From: Helichrysum umbraculigerum
Lineage: Eukaryota; Streptophyta; Magnoliopsida; Asterales; Asteraceae
Reading direction: 5' to 3'
Length of the DNA stretch: 64,000 nt
Assembly: GCA_949592205.1 (NCBI GenBank)
Contig: CATIUR010000005.1
Span: 130,901,277-130,965,276 of the forward strand
Numbering within the stretch: the first letter of the stretch is position 1; each line of letters starts with the position of its first letter. Below, piece after piece: positions 12,772 to 23,783 of the stretch. The notes beneath the pieces are model-generated. The model worked only from the letters and a program-made list of their open reading frames with translations. It did not search any database and was not told the DNA's origin. The position numbers and the translations under genes are program-made.

Positions 12772-13073
12772 GACCATACGTAACGCTCCCTCGTGGCTCG
12801 CGTTATCACCATCCACAACGCCAGAACGCACGCGGCGTTCTGGCCGGCGTTCTGGATCCAATAACGAAACGAAATTCGGCGTTTTGGTGGGTCCCACGCG
12901 CTTTTTAATTTCTTTTTTCCTTTTTCTTTCGAACTTTAAATTGGTTTTTTTTTTTAAAAAGTGGCGTTCTGGTGTTATGATTAGGGGTGTTCTGGTGTTA
13001 TAGTGTTATGCTGATGTGGCGCTGATGTGGCAGCTGAAAAAGTGGCGTTCTGGTGTTATGGTTACGGATGGTC
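12772..13073. mobile_element. Tourist-like MITE 1
   Basis: A 302-bp element with terminal inverted repeats GACCATACGTAAC / GTTACGGATGGTC, flanked by TAA on both sides (12769-12771 and 13074-13076). That is the 3-bp target-duplication pattern of PIF/Harbinger-derived Tourist MITEs. The interior has GCGTTCTGG words in both orientations. It has no coding capacity and would depend on a transposase elsewhere. Confidence 0.75.
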
Positions 13074-13076
13074 TAA

Positions 13077-13919
13077 GACCATACATAACGCACATACGTG
13101 GCCCCGCGTTGTCAAACCCACAACGCCAGAACGCCGCTAACGCGGCGTTCTGGCCGGCGTTCTGGACGGCGTTCTCACTCGTATAACGGGATGAATTTGG
13201 CGTTTTTGTGGGTCCCACGCGTTTTTTTAATTTATTTTCCCTTTTTCATTTGAAATTTAATTCGGTTTTTTAAAAAAAAAAAAACGTTTTTTTTAAAAAA
13301 ATCTTACCGTTTGAACAAAAAAAAAAAAAAAATTCAAAAAAAGGGCAGACGCTCCCCAACCATTTTTTTCAAAATTTTTTAAATTTTTTTCCAAACCACT
13401 TCTATATCTATATATATATTACACCATTCACACTCCATTTTCATCAAAATCAAACTACTTTAACCTTTATTTTATAAACTTTCTTCACTATTTTATACAC
13501 TTCTACTTCCCACACTTTCCTCATTAGTGTGATGTATCGTATCAAACTACTTTAGTATTTTATTTTAATTATTGTATCGTATCGTAATTTAGTTTAATTA
13601 TTCGTATCGTATTGTATTTTAAATTTAGTGTGATGTATTTTATTTTAAAAAAGTAATGTATTTCATTTTCGATGAATTAATGTATGGTTTTTATTTTAAT
13701 TATTGTGGTGTATTGTATTTTTAATTAAAATGTTTTGTATTGTATTTTAAATAAAAGAAAATTAAATTTAGTTAGATAGTGGTGGGTCCCAGAATGGAGA
13801 AAAAAAGTGGCGTTCTGGTGTTATGATTAGGGGCGTTCTGGTGTTATAGTTTGATGCTGATGTGGCGCTGATGTGGCAGCTGAAAAAGTGACGTTCTGGT
13901 GTTACGGTTACGTATGGTC
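13077..13919. mobile_element. Tourist-like MITE 2, abutting MITE 1
   Basis: 843 bp with terminal repeats GACCATACATAACGC / GTTACGTATGGTC. It is bounded by TAA at 13074-13076 (shared with MITE 1) and 13920-13922. Same family as MITE 1: GCGTTCTGGCCGGCGTTCTGG near the left end and GATGTGGCGCTGATGTGGCAGC near the right. It is longer because of an AT-rich centre at about 13220-13790. Confidence 0.7.
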
Positions 13920-14105
13920 TAATTGCCTTTCTTATACGCCCCAATGGCATCGCAATATTCAGCACTTTAGCAGGCTAGCAGCTAAACCATATTGCCATTT
14001 TGCCCGACCCAATATGACCCGACCCGAGAAGATGTGTGCCATAATCCGGATCTTTGCTTAACACAATTTTGTACCCCAAAACAACGGAATCAAAAGAGGA
14101 TTTTT

Positions 14106-15706
14106 ATGAAAATGGCTGAATCCCTAATTGATCTTGAAAATGTCCTCCGATCCAAACATGTACTACTATATTCATCTTAACAATACATATACATATACAT
14201 ATACATATAATTGTAAATTGTAAGTATTATATGTATTTATACCAATGACTGTTTAGTTCTTGATAAGTTTGATTACTCTTCACTAATTCCACTGAAAAGT
14301 AGTACAATTCTTGATACAGAATCTTGTGAAACAGTGAAAGTTGCTATTTTTACTGAACATATTTGAAGGGTTTATATTTATTTTGTGAGATTATGTTAGA
14401 ATACTGAAATGGTGTAGTTTACATAAGTTGAAAATTATCATGAGGAGATGACCAAAGAAAATGAACTTATAATACTAAGTGCATTTAAAATAGAGTATTT
14501 AGCTCAGTAATGCAAACATATAAAGAAGAAAGTTTTAGGCTTTTGGAATGTGAATCACCATTAGAATCAGAAGATATAATATGTTTGTGTACAGATTATT
14601 GGCAAATTATATATTTGTCAAATTTGATAAGCAAATGTTGATAATTATTACGGTAGAATTTCTTTAAGAAATAAATTATGGAATTGAAGTCGATTTGCAG
14701 GAAAAATTGTCAAGTCAAGAAGCAAATTTTCTTATGACGTGGAAGGAAAAAACACTTCAACAGCTCACTGTCGGTGCTGTTGCTGGTGGTGCAATTGCAT
14801 GGTCAGGTAACACTGCACACATTTGGAGCTTATTTTCTGATTTAGTATCTTTTTCTTGTATAAAGTATGTATCTTGAAAGTTTGCTTAAACTGCATCTTA
14901 TCGGTGTTCTTGATCCTTTGGTCACATGTATTTATTGCTCTTGTATAAATATTTCAGCCTTGACCTTGTTCTATGGGTATAGAATTGTTGTTTTGATGTA
15001 ACATTATTTGCCTTTGGATGTGTTTATACTTTATACTTTGTGAGGAGATTGAAAATGTTATAGTGGATCTTATTAAATTGATACGAGGAAAACCGGGAAC
15101 CACAAATGGAGAACGGAATGAAAAAAAGAATCTGTTTATGTTCTTTTTTTATTATCAATCATAGTAGTACAGTTCCTAATGAATGAGTTGTACTTTTCTG
15201 GAGTAAATTCTACTAATGCCCTGTTTATTCTAACTGATACTCGCATCATGTTATTTATTTCATCTATTTTTGTGTGTGTTCCTGTTTGTCACTTATGTTA
15301 TTCATGGTCTTTTCTGGTGAATTCTCATGTATCCAGTATCCTCTTTTCCTCTAGAATAACTTAGTTATGGGGATATAATCACCAAAATGGTAAGAGGTTA
15401 CTTTTTCTCCTCACAGCTACAGGGAGTTTTCATAGGATGCTTCGTATCAACCTTGCAGGAGGTAAGTGGCACTTCGTCTTTATCCACATTTCTTGGAATT
15501 TCGTTGTATTTGCATTGGGCTCCCATATCTTACATGTTCTTGTTGGTCTAAGTTGTTGTCAAAATATAGTTTATTTTACATTGGTACTTAGCATGTACAT
15601 ACACACACGTGCATACTGGTATATGTATGTGTATGTAATGTATGTGTTACTCATATCCCTCGATCTGAATCTATTAACGACTCTCTAGGAGCTGCTGCTA
15701 TTACGT
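14106..15706 (+). pseudogene. Small unidentified plant gene, cut in exon 4
   Basis: Exons from phase-consistent GT-AG sites: 14106-14159 (MKMAESLIDLENVLRSKH; the second Met at 14112 is equally possible), 14701-14806 (SSQEANFLMTWKEKTLQQL, then a Gly/Ala-rich TVGAVAGGAIAW stretch likely to be a membrane segment), 15417-15461 (ATGSFHRMLRINLAGG) and a fourth exon from 15689 (GAAAITW). The peptide reads like a conserved small plant protein with an N-terminal helix and Gly-rich hydrophobic segments, but I cannot name the family. After about 15706 the reading becomes unrelated and soon stops, and the DNA turns into Athila-type LTR sequence. The gene has therefore lost its 3' part and is probably a pseudogene. 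A (CATATA)n run lies in intron 1. Confidence 0.55.
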
Positions 15707-16972
15707 GGAAGCCAAGGAAATGCCGGAGGACTATCTCACCGTGGATTATCTGGAAGCAACCCTTCCAGACACGGGTCTAGGTCTTGTTAAGCCGTGAAAA
15801 TGCTATAGTACACCGTTAAACTACCTCTGGTTATAAAGCTGTGTAAAGATACATTAGGTCTGTAAAACACCGTAGATATACCTAGGGTTAGAGTACTGTG
15901 GAAAATAAAGACACTATACACTGTACACATGCCTAGGGATGAACGACCGATGGCAAAGGAGGGTCTAATCCATGACGGAAGTATTAGAACTAAAACAGAT
16001 AAAACATGAGTTAGGAAATGAAAGCAAGGATGCCGGCTGTGTTCCCAGATGCTTAAAACCCCTAAACTCTACCGAACCGATAGTTTAACTTATTCAGCAT
16101 ACAACCAGTATTACTCTGTTAAAATTGGATAGACATAGGTGTTAAGAAAAGTCAGTGTTGTGGACTGTCGCCTTATTCCTTAACCCCATTCAGAGGGTCG
16201 CTTGGTCTCCGAAAGAGACGGTGAGGTGGGTCTGAAGACAGTCCCATCTTATCAGAATCAGGATAGCCTAGGATTCAGTGACATATGCTTTAGGGTTACA
16301 CCTAGACGTAGGGTCCTAGTGTTTACACCGACCGTTTAGAAGATTCTTAACTAGAGTAATCACCTTTCATCAATATAATGGATATCATCCCAAAACCCTA
16401 ATCGTCGAAGTTTCAGCAATCACTCTCTACCTGCTGCTTATATTCTCGTTTACTTTTCTGCACTTTATTTTATGTCTTTAGATTAGATTAGATAAAACCA
16501 AAACCATACCTACATTGTTCTAAACCCATCCTATTGTCAAGTTATCTTTGGTAGGTTCCAATTCAATTCAATTCGTTCCGATTTTGGACGACACGCTAGT
16601 TATACTTGCCGCCTTACCCACAAGGTAGGTAGCTGATAAGCATCAAATAGATAGTATATTTTATAGTAATTTATCCCTATATTTATATACATTTTAGTGC
16701 ATTTATATGATTTTAGATACTTATTTTGTTAATATTTGCAGAGATGTAATTTAATTGAAGATTGAAGAAAAAGGAACAAGAATGAATCCAAAACTGAAAG
16801 AAACTAAAGAAAATGAAGAAATGGAGAAAAGGGAGCTTAAACCTTAAAGAAATGAAGACCAAAATGTTAATACTGAAGAAATGGGCCAAGATGAAGATTA
16901 AAATCCGTTAAAGAAAAGAAGAAGCCCAAAAGTGAGGCCTGGCCCGAAGTTGGAACATTTTGGAATTGAAGT

Positions 16973-17080
16973 CCAACCGGCGGTTGGTATATCAGGGTTG
17001 TAAGGTGGTGGAGACACGTGGAGTTGGACCAGGATTCAAATTGATCCAACCGGCGGTTGGAGGTCCCAACCGGCGGTTGG
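16973..17080. repeat. Three CCAACCG-G-CGGTTGG dyads in U3
   Basis: Exact copies at 16973-16987, 17046-17060 and 17066-17080, each with 7-bp complementary arms around one G. They end 18 bp before the TATA box, so they lie in the promoter-proximal U3 of this Tat-type LTR. Confidence 0.9.
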
Positions 17081-17098
17081 GAGGTTGGCCAGAAAAAG

Positions 17099-17106
17099 TA
17101 TAAATA
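17099..17106 (+). promoter_or_regulatory. TATA box of Tat-type LTR
   Basis: TATAAATA followed by GAGG, in the expected place between the U3 dyads and the presumed transcript start. Confidence 0.6.
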
Positions 17107-18299
17107 GAGGCTTAAGTATAGGTTTTTCATATACGATTCAAGAATACCAAAACTGATTACTAGGGTTTTAGGTCGACTTAAGGTGCGATTTTGGAGGTTA
17201 AGGAGCTAGGGTTTGAAGGTTTTTAACCCTAGGAGAAGCTGGTTCGACAATTGGTTCGGTTTCTTTATCCTTGTAACTTTAATAACCTTATTGAGTTAAT
17301 TTATGGATATTGTTTATGTGAATTAATTGTTAATTAGTTTTTCATTATAGTTATTTGAATGAATGTTTATTGAGTTTATTATATGAATTATATGTTTATG
17401 TTGGAACTATATTATTGAATGTTTATTATACAAGAATTGTCTTTATTATGATATATTGATGATTGTTCTTGACATAGTTAGACTTATTTATATTAAACGA
17501 GGATGACCATATTAAGTTTATATAAATTAAGTGATTGTGTTTATGTCTTGATCTTAACCTTATGCGATAGACAAAGAATGATTCATTAATATAAAGTAAT
17601 ACTGTGATTCAAGCCTAACCTTAGAAATTGTATTAATAAACTGATGATAGATCTTATTAATTAGTGATACTTTTCGTAACCTTATGACTGTATTGCTATG
17701 ATGAAGATTAGCTTAGCCTTAAGTAATTTTCTACATTAGTAATAATAGCCAACAAAGCAAATAGACATAAGTACATATAATAGGTTTAATAGATAATAGT
17801 TTGAATAATTATAATCTTCTATCCATCTGAGTATTATTAAGTTGTTCCTGAAACTTATCTATTAGAATCTGTATCAAAATATAAATATAAATATGTTCGT
17901 TCGGAACTAAAACGTCCCCCTTATCTTGTAGATTATTGTAAATTGGATCCTTTATGCATTTGTATTATAATTGTAAATATTTGTAATTAGAATAAATAGA
18001 TAATTAGTTATAAATAAGAATCACGTCTCTTGTGTTCCTTGTGTTCGAATTTGGACTTACTTATTAAGCTATATTACATTAACGGGTCAATCTTGCCTGA
18101 ATTGTGTGATAGTATTATTTAGTATTTCCTTAATTTAAAACTTGTAATTATAATTGCCTATACTTTCACCACATCAGTAGCTTGCATAGTTTGAGCCCAG
18201 CAAATATAAATTTTTAAAACTTTCAACCCTCACGCATCTCGGTGGCCGTCGGAGCAACGATTCGGGACAAAAACCCGACCGACCGTTGGGATCGCGACA

Positions 18300-20130
18300 C
18301 AGCTGAATGTCTCAAAGCTTTTTTCTACCTGAAGGATCAGCTTGTACATGCACCGATCATGGTTGCCCCCGATTGGAGTCTTCCATTTGAAATCATGTGC
18401 AACGCCAGTGATTTCGCTGTTGGAGCTATACTTGGACAGCGGAAGGAGAAACATTTTCAACTAATATACTACGCCAGCAAAACGCTCACAGATGCTCAAG
18501 AAAACTACCCCACTACAGAAAAGGAGCTGCTTGCGGTAGTATTTGCTTTTGATAAATTTCATTCTTATCTAATCTTGTCCAAAACTATTGTCTATACAGA
18601 TCACTCCACTTTGAAATACCTTTTCAAGAAGCAAAGAAGCTAAACCGCGCCTTCTACGATGGATTCTACTCCTACAAGAATTTGATATTGAGATTAAAGA
18701 TAAGAAAGGAGCAGAAAATGTCGCGGCCAATCATCTTAGCCGATTGGAAAATCCGTCAATGGAGAAGTTGCACGAGAAAGATATTCAAGATCAGTTACCC
18801 GAAGAACAACTCATGACTGTAGGAGGCTACCAACAAGGATCACAATTCACACACAACCCTTGGTATGCCGACTTCGCCAATTATCTGGTAGGAAACATCG
18901 TACCAAAGGAATGCCAACCTCTGAGAAACGAAAATTCTTCCGCGATGTCAAGAACTATTTTTGGAACGATCCTTATCTCTTTAAGGTTTGTCCCGATCAA
19001 CTTATTCGAATATGTGTCGATGGGAAGGAGGCAGAACAAATTATACACCAGAGCCACCACGGACCTACTGGAGGACACCATGGCAACAAAATGACTGCAC
19101 GAAAGGTTTACGATGCCGGATTTTACTGGCCAACCATATTCCGAGACGCTTGCGACCTGGTGAAGCGCTGTGATATTTGCCAAAGGCAAGTCAATATCTC
19201 AGCCCGAAACGAAATGCCACTTACTAATATCCAGGCCGTGGAGATCTTTGATATCTGGGGATTAGATTTTATGGGACCATTCCCTAAGTCTAACGGTAAA
19301 GAGAACATCTTAGTCGCAGTCGACTACGTATCCAGATGGGCCGAAGTTCAAGCTTTTCCGACCAACGATTCAAAAGTAGTAACCCAGTTCCTCAAAAAGC
19401 TGTTCAATCGATTTGGAACTCCTAGAGCTATAATCAGTGACCGTGGCACGCATTTCTGTAATACTCAATTCATGCGAGTGCTGCAGCAGTATGGTGTCAC
19501 TCACAAAACTTCAATGGCTTACCATCCACAAACAAATGGGCAAGCTGAAGCGACAAATCGGGCTTTGAAAAGGATATTGGAATGAACTTCGAAAATCACG
19601 GGCATAGGTGGGCTAAAAAATTAGACGATGCGTTGTGGGCATTCAGAACTGCCTACAAAACACCATTAGGAACCACACCGTATCAGCTAGTCTACAGAAA
19701 GGCGTGTCACCTTCCAATCGAGTTGGAATATCGGGCGTACTGGGCATTAAAACACTGCAACTTGGAAATTTCAGCAGCTGGAGAACAACGGAGAATGCAA
19801 TTGAATGAGTTAGCAGAGCTAAGAGACCAAGCGTACGACAGTTCGCTAAGCTTCAAGGAAATAACTAAAAGGGTCCACGACGCTAAATTGAAGCCCTCTA
19901 GGTTCAAACAAGGAGATAAAGTACTGCTCTTTAATTCGCGATTCAAGAAATTCTCCGTTAAATTCAAAAGTAGGTGGAGCGGACCATTCATAATCTCTAA
20001 GGTATTTCCCTATGGGGCAATCGAACTCGAAGCTCCAGAAGGTAATTTTAAGGTTAATGGTCATCGCTTAAAGCATTATGTTGAAGACTTTCCCATCAGG
20101 GAAGACGTCTTCATCTTTGAACCTCCATGA
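18300..20130 (+). pseudogene. Athila-type pol remnant: RNase H and integrase
   Basis: Ty3/Gypsy polyprotein fragment of the Athila clade. It begins inside RNase H (AECLKAF, HAPIMVAPDW, CNASDFAVGAILGQRKEK, YTDHSTLKYLF) and continues to the integrase zinc finger (HHGPTGGHHG ... CDICQRQ), the catalytic core (LDFMGPFPKSNGKENILVAVDYVSRW; ISDRGTHFCN; a Glu in the GQAEATNRALKRILE stretch) and the C-terminal domain to 20130. At least three frameshifts are visible: near 18640, near 18905, and near 19580, where a new frame opens at 19582. Gag, protease and reverse transcriptase are absent because the coding part follows the LTR end at 18299 directly. It is a dead copy. Confidence 0.85.
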
Positions 20131-20461
20131 GTCTTCAAGAAAGGTACAAAGAGTCAAGCTAGAGACTCGTAAAACAAGCGCTCTTGGGAGGCACCCCAAG
20201 CTTATCTTTACTTTTCTGTCAAATTTTTACTTCTTAGTTTATTTTTGTTAAGTATGATTATCTCTAACGAAATTTTAGGATTTGCTACTTATCAGACTAC
20301 AAACTTCAAATTTTTACAAAATCAGAGATAAGTTTTAAAAATGCAAATGCCAGAGCTCTGATAACAGATTTCTTTATAAAACATATTCACACTGTCATCA
20401 GATCTCTGTGCATTTGTATTCATCATTTTATGCATTACCTGTTTATTTTGTTTGTTTAAGG
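20131..20461 (+). other. Athila spacer after integrase
   Basis: Non-coding. It carries the CAAGCGCTCTTGGGAGGCA segment that typically follows pol in Athila-like elements, then AT-rich sequence. Confidence 0.5.
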
Positions 20462-21121
20462 ATGGATAGCCCCAGTGACACCAGAGAGATCATAGCTGAG
20501 ATACCACCGAGATGTCGCAGAGATCGTAGACAAGGACGTAGAGCACGTAGGACCATGCCCACTATTTGCGAGGAGGACCTTACTGATGTCCCGATCACTC
20601 ATGAGGAGCCATCCGTTGAGAGACCCCCATCACCTGTTCACCAGTCAGCTCCCATACCCACTCTTGAGTATAGGATTACACTAGCTGACCCGGTTGTAGC
20701 CTGGGCCCTCTTTCGGACACTCCACCTTCAGCATGACATCATGTCCACCCTCCGTGTGCATGTAAGGCTTCCGAGGCCTTCTGACTGTCCGTTCCATATT
20801 GGTCCGGACCCAGGACCGTCTCGCCCGCCCTGGTCATTCTTCCCTCCTGCTTGACCGTTCGCTGCTAGACCTTCCACTGCTACACCTGCTGCTGTTGTGC
20901 CTGCCATGTCATCAGGGAGTGCATCAGCAGAGCCTTCACTTACTGAGCAGTTGATGGCTATGTTGGGTGTCTTTAGCCCACCTCACGCTCATGCTTTTGC
21001 TGGCATTACTGAGCCGAGCATGGATACGATGGAGGAGCCTACACCATCACCCACCTCAGTCCTTGCTGCTGCTATTGCTGACTTCGATCCTGACAGCGAT
21101 TATCTAGTTGATGACTTTTAG
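20462..21121 (+). pseudogene. Post-integrase ORF of Athila-type element, one stop
   Basis: One frame is open from the Met at 20462 (upstream in-frame Met at 20408) to the stop at 21119-21121, except for one TGA at 20852-20854. The predicted protein starts MDSPSDTREI, has an Arg-rich patch (RRDRRQGRRARR, residues ~20-32), a Pro/Ser-rich middle, and an acidic end (DFDPDSDYLVDDF). Its position after pol matches the variable third ORF of Athila-like elements, sometimes called env-like. I see no signal peptide or convincing membrane span, so an envelope role is not supported. TGA in place of CGA would be a simple C-to-T change. Confidence 0.5.
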
Positions 21122-23093
21122 TTTATTTAGTTTATTTTATTTATCTTATTTCAGTATTTAGATTTTTTATAACTCTTTGTTATTTTCGAGATATGACGTT
21201 GTGTTGATGTTTATTGCAGAACTTAGCTTTTTGTGGAATGGATAATCTTACATAAGACTGGTCCTCGAATCCAGCAAATCACACGCACCATTTCTACACT
21301 AATCTGGTCCTGTCCAGTAAACAAAATGGGGAGTACTTTAAACCTTTCTCCGTTTTTGATGATTCTAAGTTTACTTAAGTTTACGTATTATAATCTATGC
21401 CACATCCTAACTTATCACTAAGTGTGGGATTCCAGCCCAATTCAACACTTAGGAAACATTTTCTTACATGTTCAAACTCTAAGTGTGGGATTGTAGTCGT
21501 AAAATCTCAACTCAAGAGAACATTAGGGACAATGTTCCTCTAAGTGTGGGATGGTAGGTATGGAATACCTTGGATAAACGATTTTTATGTCTACATGGCA
21601 TATCTCAGAAAATGTTGCCTAAAATTTTTCAAATTTTTCAAAAATATTTTTCAATAAAACTAAAATATGAGCTAAATCTTACGATTAACTCTAAATTTTT
21701 GAGTTTTGGTATGCCTGAAAGGAATCATTTTCAAAATATGAGAAAATATTTCAAAAACTTAAGGAAATTGAGGTAGAAATTTCCTAAACAAGAAACGATA
21801 ATCTAAGAGGGGCATCGCGTGACTAGGCACATACAACCCAAATTTGCAGTGAGGTTTTGAGCCTTAAAAGCATTCATTTTTAATGCACATTGTTCATTTC
21901 TTATGTATGCCGATGCATGTATCTCTGAATTAGAACTTGCTCTTGACATACGCTTCGAGACCACATTGGTGTGTACCGTACGCGGTATAGGCGCAATTAG
22001 ATGACCTTGACATTCCTTAGGATTTGAACCCCCTTTTAGCCTTCTCTTTCAAGCCAAAAACCCTTCCGATACTCATTTTTAGTATCGATAATCCGCCTAG
22101 AAAACCCTGTTGAGCCTAAACCTTTTCATTTCTTCAAAACCCTAATCACAAACCTACCTTCCCAAACTCCCAAAAACTTATCTTAGAATCTCTGAGGTTA
22201 TGAAAAACATCTTGAAGAATATCCAACTCGATTATCCTACTCGTTCGTGTTCTCCAAAAAGAATCAAACCTCTCTAAAAGTGAGGGAAAATTAGCACACA
22301 AGAGAGACAAGAAAACAACGGTGCGGGAAAATTAGCACCTGAAGAAAAGATTCGAATTAATCAAGATAAGATAAAGGATTTCTGAAAGAGAAAAAGAAAA
22401 GAAATTATCTTCGGAAGTTCTCTGACAAAGAAATTCTGAAGAAGAAAAGGAAATAAAAAAGCAGAAAAAGAAGGAAAAGAAAAAGAAAATAAAATAAAGC
22501 TAAAAAGGCTTCAAAGTATCAACCATTAAAGGGAGATCCGATAGAAGACGAGTAGCTACTTCATCCGTTCTACAAATAAGTTTTTTATGATTCTTGGAAA
22601 GCCTAAGATAAGCAACACCCTTACAAACCAAAAATTCCCTTATCCATACCCTTAACCCTCACAAAACATTACAACCCCCGAATTTCTTGAGATAATTAGC
22701 GCCGTTCTCACCTAAGTGGTGGAGATCCGATTCTTGATCAAGCCTATGACGATGAGTACTGCATGACTGGCTTTATGAGCGATTTCGTTTGAACTATATT
22801 GATAGGAAACCCGATACACTATTGAGTGAATTGAGTGACCACCTTATGTGAGATCACCTAGTCATGTATATTCCAAGATCACGAGAGTTGGAAGTATGCC
22901 TATGAGAATCGCTTCTTGTTTCCGAAAGGATCATCTTACTTTTCCTTTGTTTTCTGAAACTATCTACTCCTATGAGGGAACGGTTACCGACAGGGATGTC
23001 ATAACTCTGCTGTAAAACCTACTTTAAAAAATTTTTCAAAGGGATGTTGATGAGTGTTGCTTGAGGACAAGCAACGTCTAAGTGTGGGATACT
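21122..23093 (+). other. 3' internal region of Athila-type element
   Basis: Non-coding. Four copies of CTAAGTGTGGGAT lie at 21418, 21479, 21540 and 23078. The last one directly precedes the 3' LTR and is the likely polypurine tract. Positions 22300-22520 are A/G-rich. Short ORFs here (for example 21570-21776) have no family resemblance. Confidence 0.55.
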
Positions 23094-23624
23094 TGATGTG
23101 ACCCAAAAAGTCATGTTTTTAAGAACATATTTCCACACTTTTTGGACTATTCTTCGGTGAAAATATTTCAAAACCATCATTATTTACCAAAAAATCACCA
23201 AGGTAGTCTAAATATAGACATTGCTACAAAAATCGGTTAAAACGTCCAAATAACACGCAAACCGAGGCAAAAACGATTACCTTAAAATATCCGTTCTTAA
23301 TATTCTTATAGAAATAGAGCTTAATTCATATTTTATGATTCTATAGGAAAATCCAAGACCGGAGGTGAAAGAATCAGAAGAAACGGACGAAAGACGAAGA
23401 AGATACAGAGTCTAAAAGCTCGCCGATCGTCATCCGGATCATGCAAAAGTCAAACACTTCCAAATTTGGAAAAATTAGTGTCATCAGAAGCGTAACGGAA
23501 AAACGAATCCAACGGCGCAAGAATCAAGCCAAACAGACTCCAAACGAAGAAGATACGGACGAACCAAGCAACCGAGAAGTCAACGGAGGCGAAATGGAGC
23601 CCCAACCCCCACCCCTGGCACTAC

Positions 23625-23640
23625 GTACCGTATACGGTAC
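23625..23640. repeat. Perfect 16-bp palindrome in Athila LTR
   Basis: GTACCGTATACGGTAC, followed 7 bp later by a half-copy GTGCCGTATA. It lies about 135 bp upstream of the TATA box, in U3. Confidence 0.9.
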
Positions 23641-23775
23641 CCTAGGTGCCGTATATTGGGGGTGTTTGCCTTGTGAGGTGCCGTTTGACCCCCCATTGGT
23701 CCGCTTGCCCCGTATGCTGCTTTGATGCTTGTATTTGATGCTTCAAGACTTGTACCAAGGCTTTCATCCTTCTCC

Positions 23776-23783
23776 TATAAATA
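23776..23783 (+). promoter_or_regulatory. TATA box of Athila-type LTR
   Basis: TATAAATA in CTCCTATAAATACC, followed 40 bp later by CTCT-rich sequence, as expected of a plant core promoter. Confidence 0.6.

Larger units (their letters stand above)
16634..18176 (+). mobile_element. Solo LTR, Tat-type, nested in Athila LTR
   Basis: A 1543-bp LTR starting TGATAAGCATCAAA and ending TTCACCACATCA, with the perfect target duplication GTAGC (16629-16633 and 18177-18181). It resembles the LTR at 33796-35360 read on the minus strand. It has three exact copies of a 15-nt dyad (16973, 17046, 17066) just upstream of a TATA box. Confidence 0.85.
15707..18299 (+). mobile_element. Athila-type 5' LTR, left-truncated, with nested LTR
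   Basis: Non-coding LTR split by the solo LTR at 16634-18176. The stretch TTTCAGCAATCACTC ... TTTACTTTTCTGCA (16410-16465) matches the same position of the LTR at 26285-28829. The right end, CCGACCGACCGTTGGGATCGCGACA, closely matches the end of the 3' LTR at 25582. The left end joins the broken host gene without a recognisable LTR start, so the first part of this LTR is deleted. Confidence 0.65.

Noticed and set aside
12694..13218. Several small ORFs on both strands
   Set aside because: All lie in the Tourist-like MITEs; similar sequences repeat because the MITEs are related.
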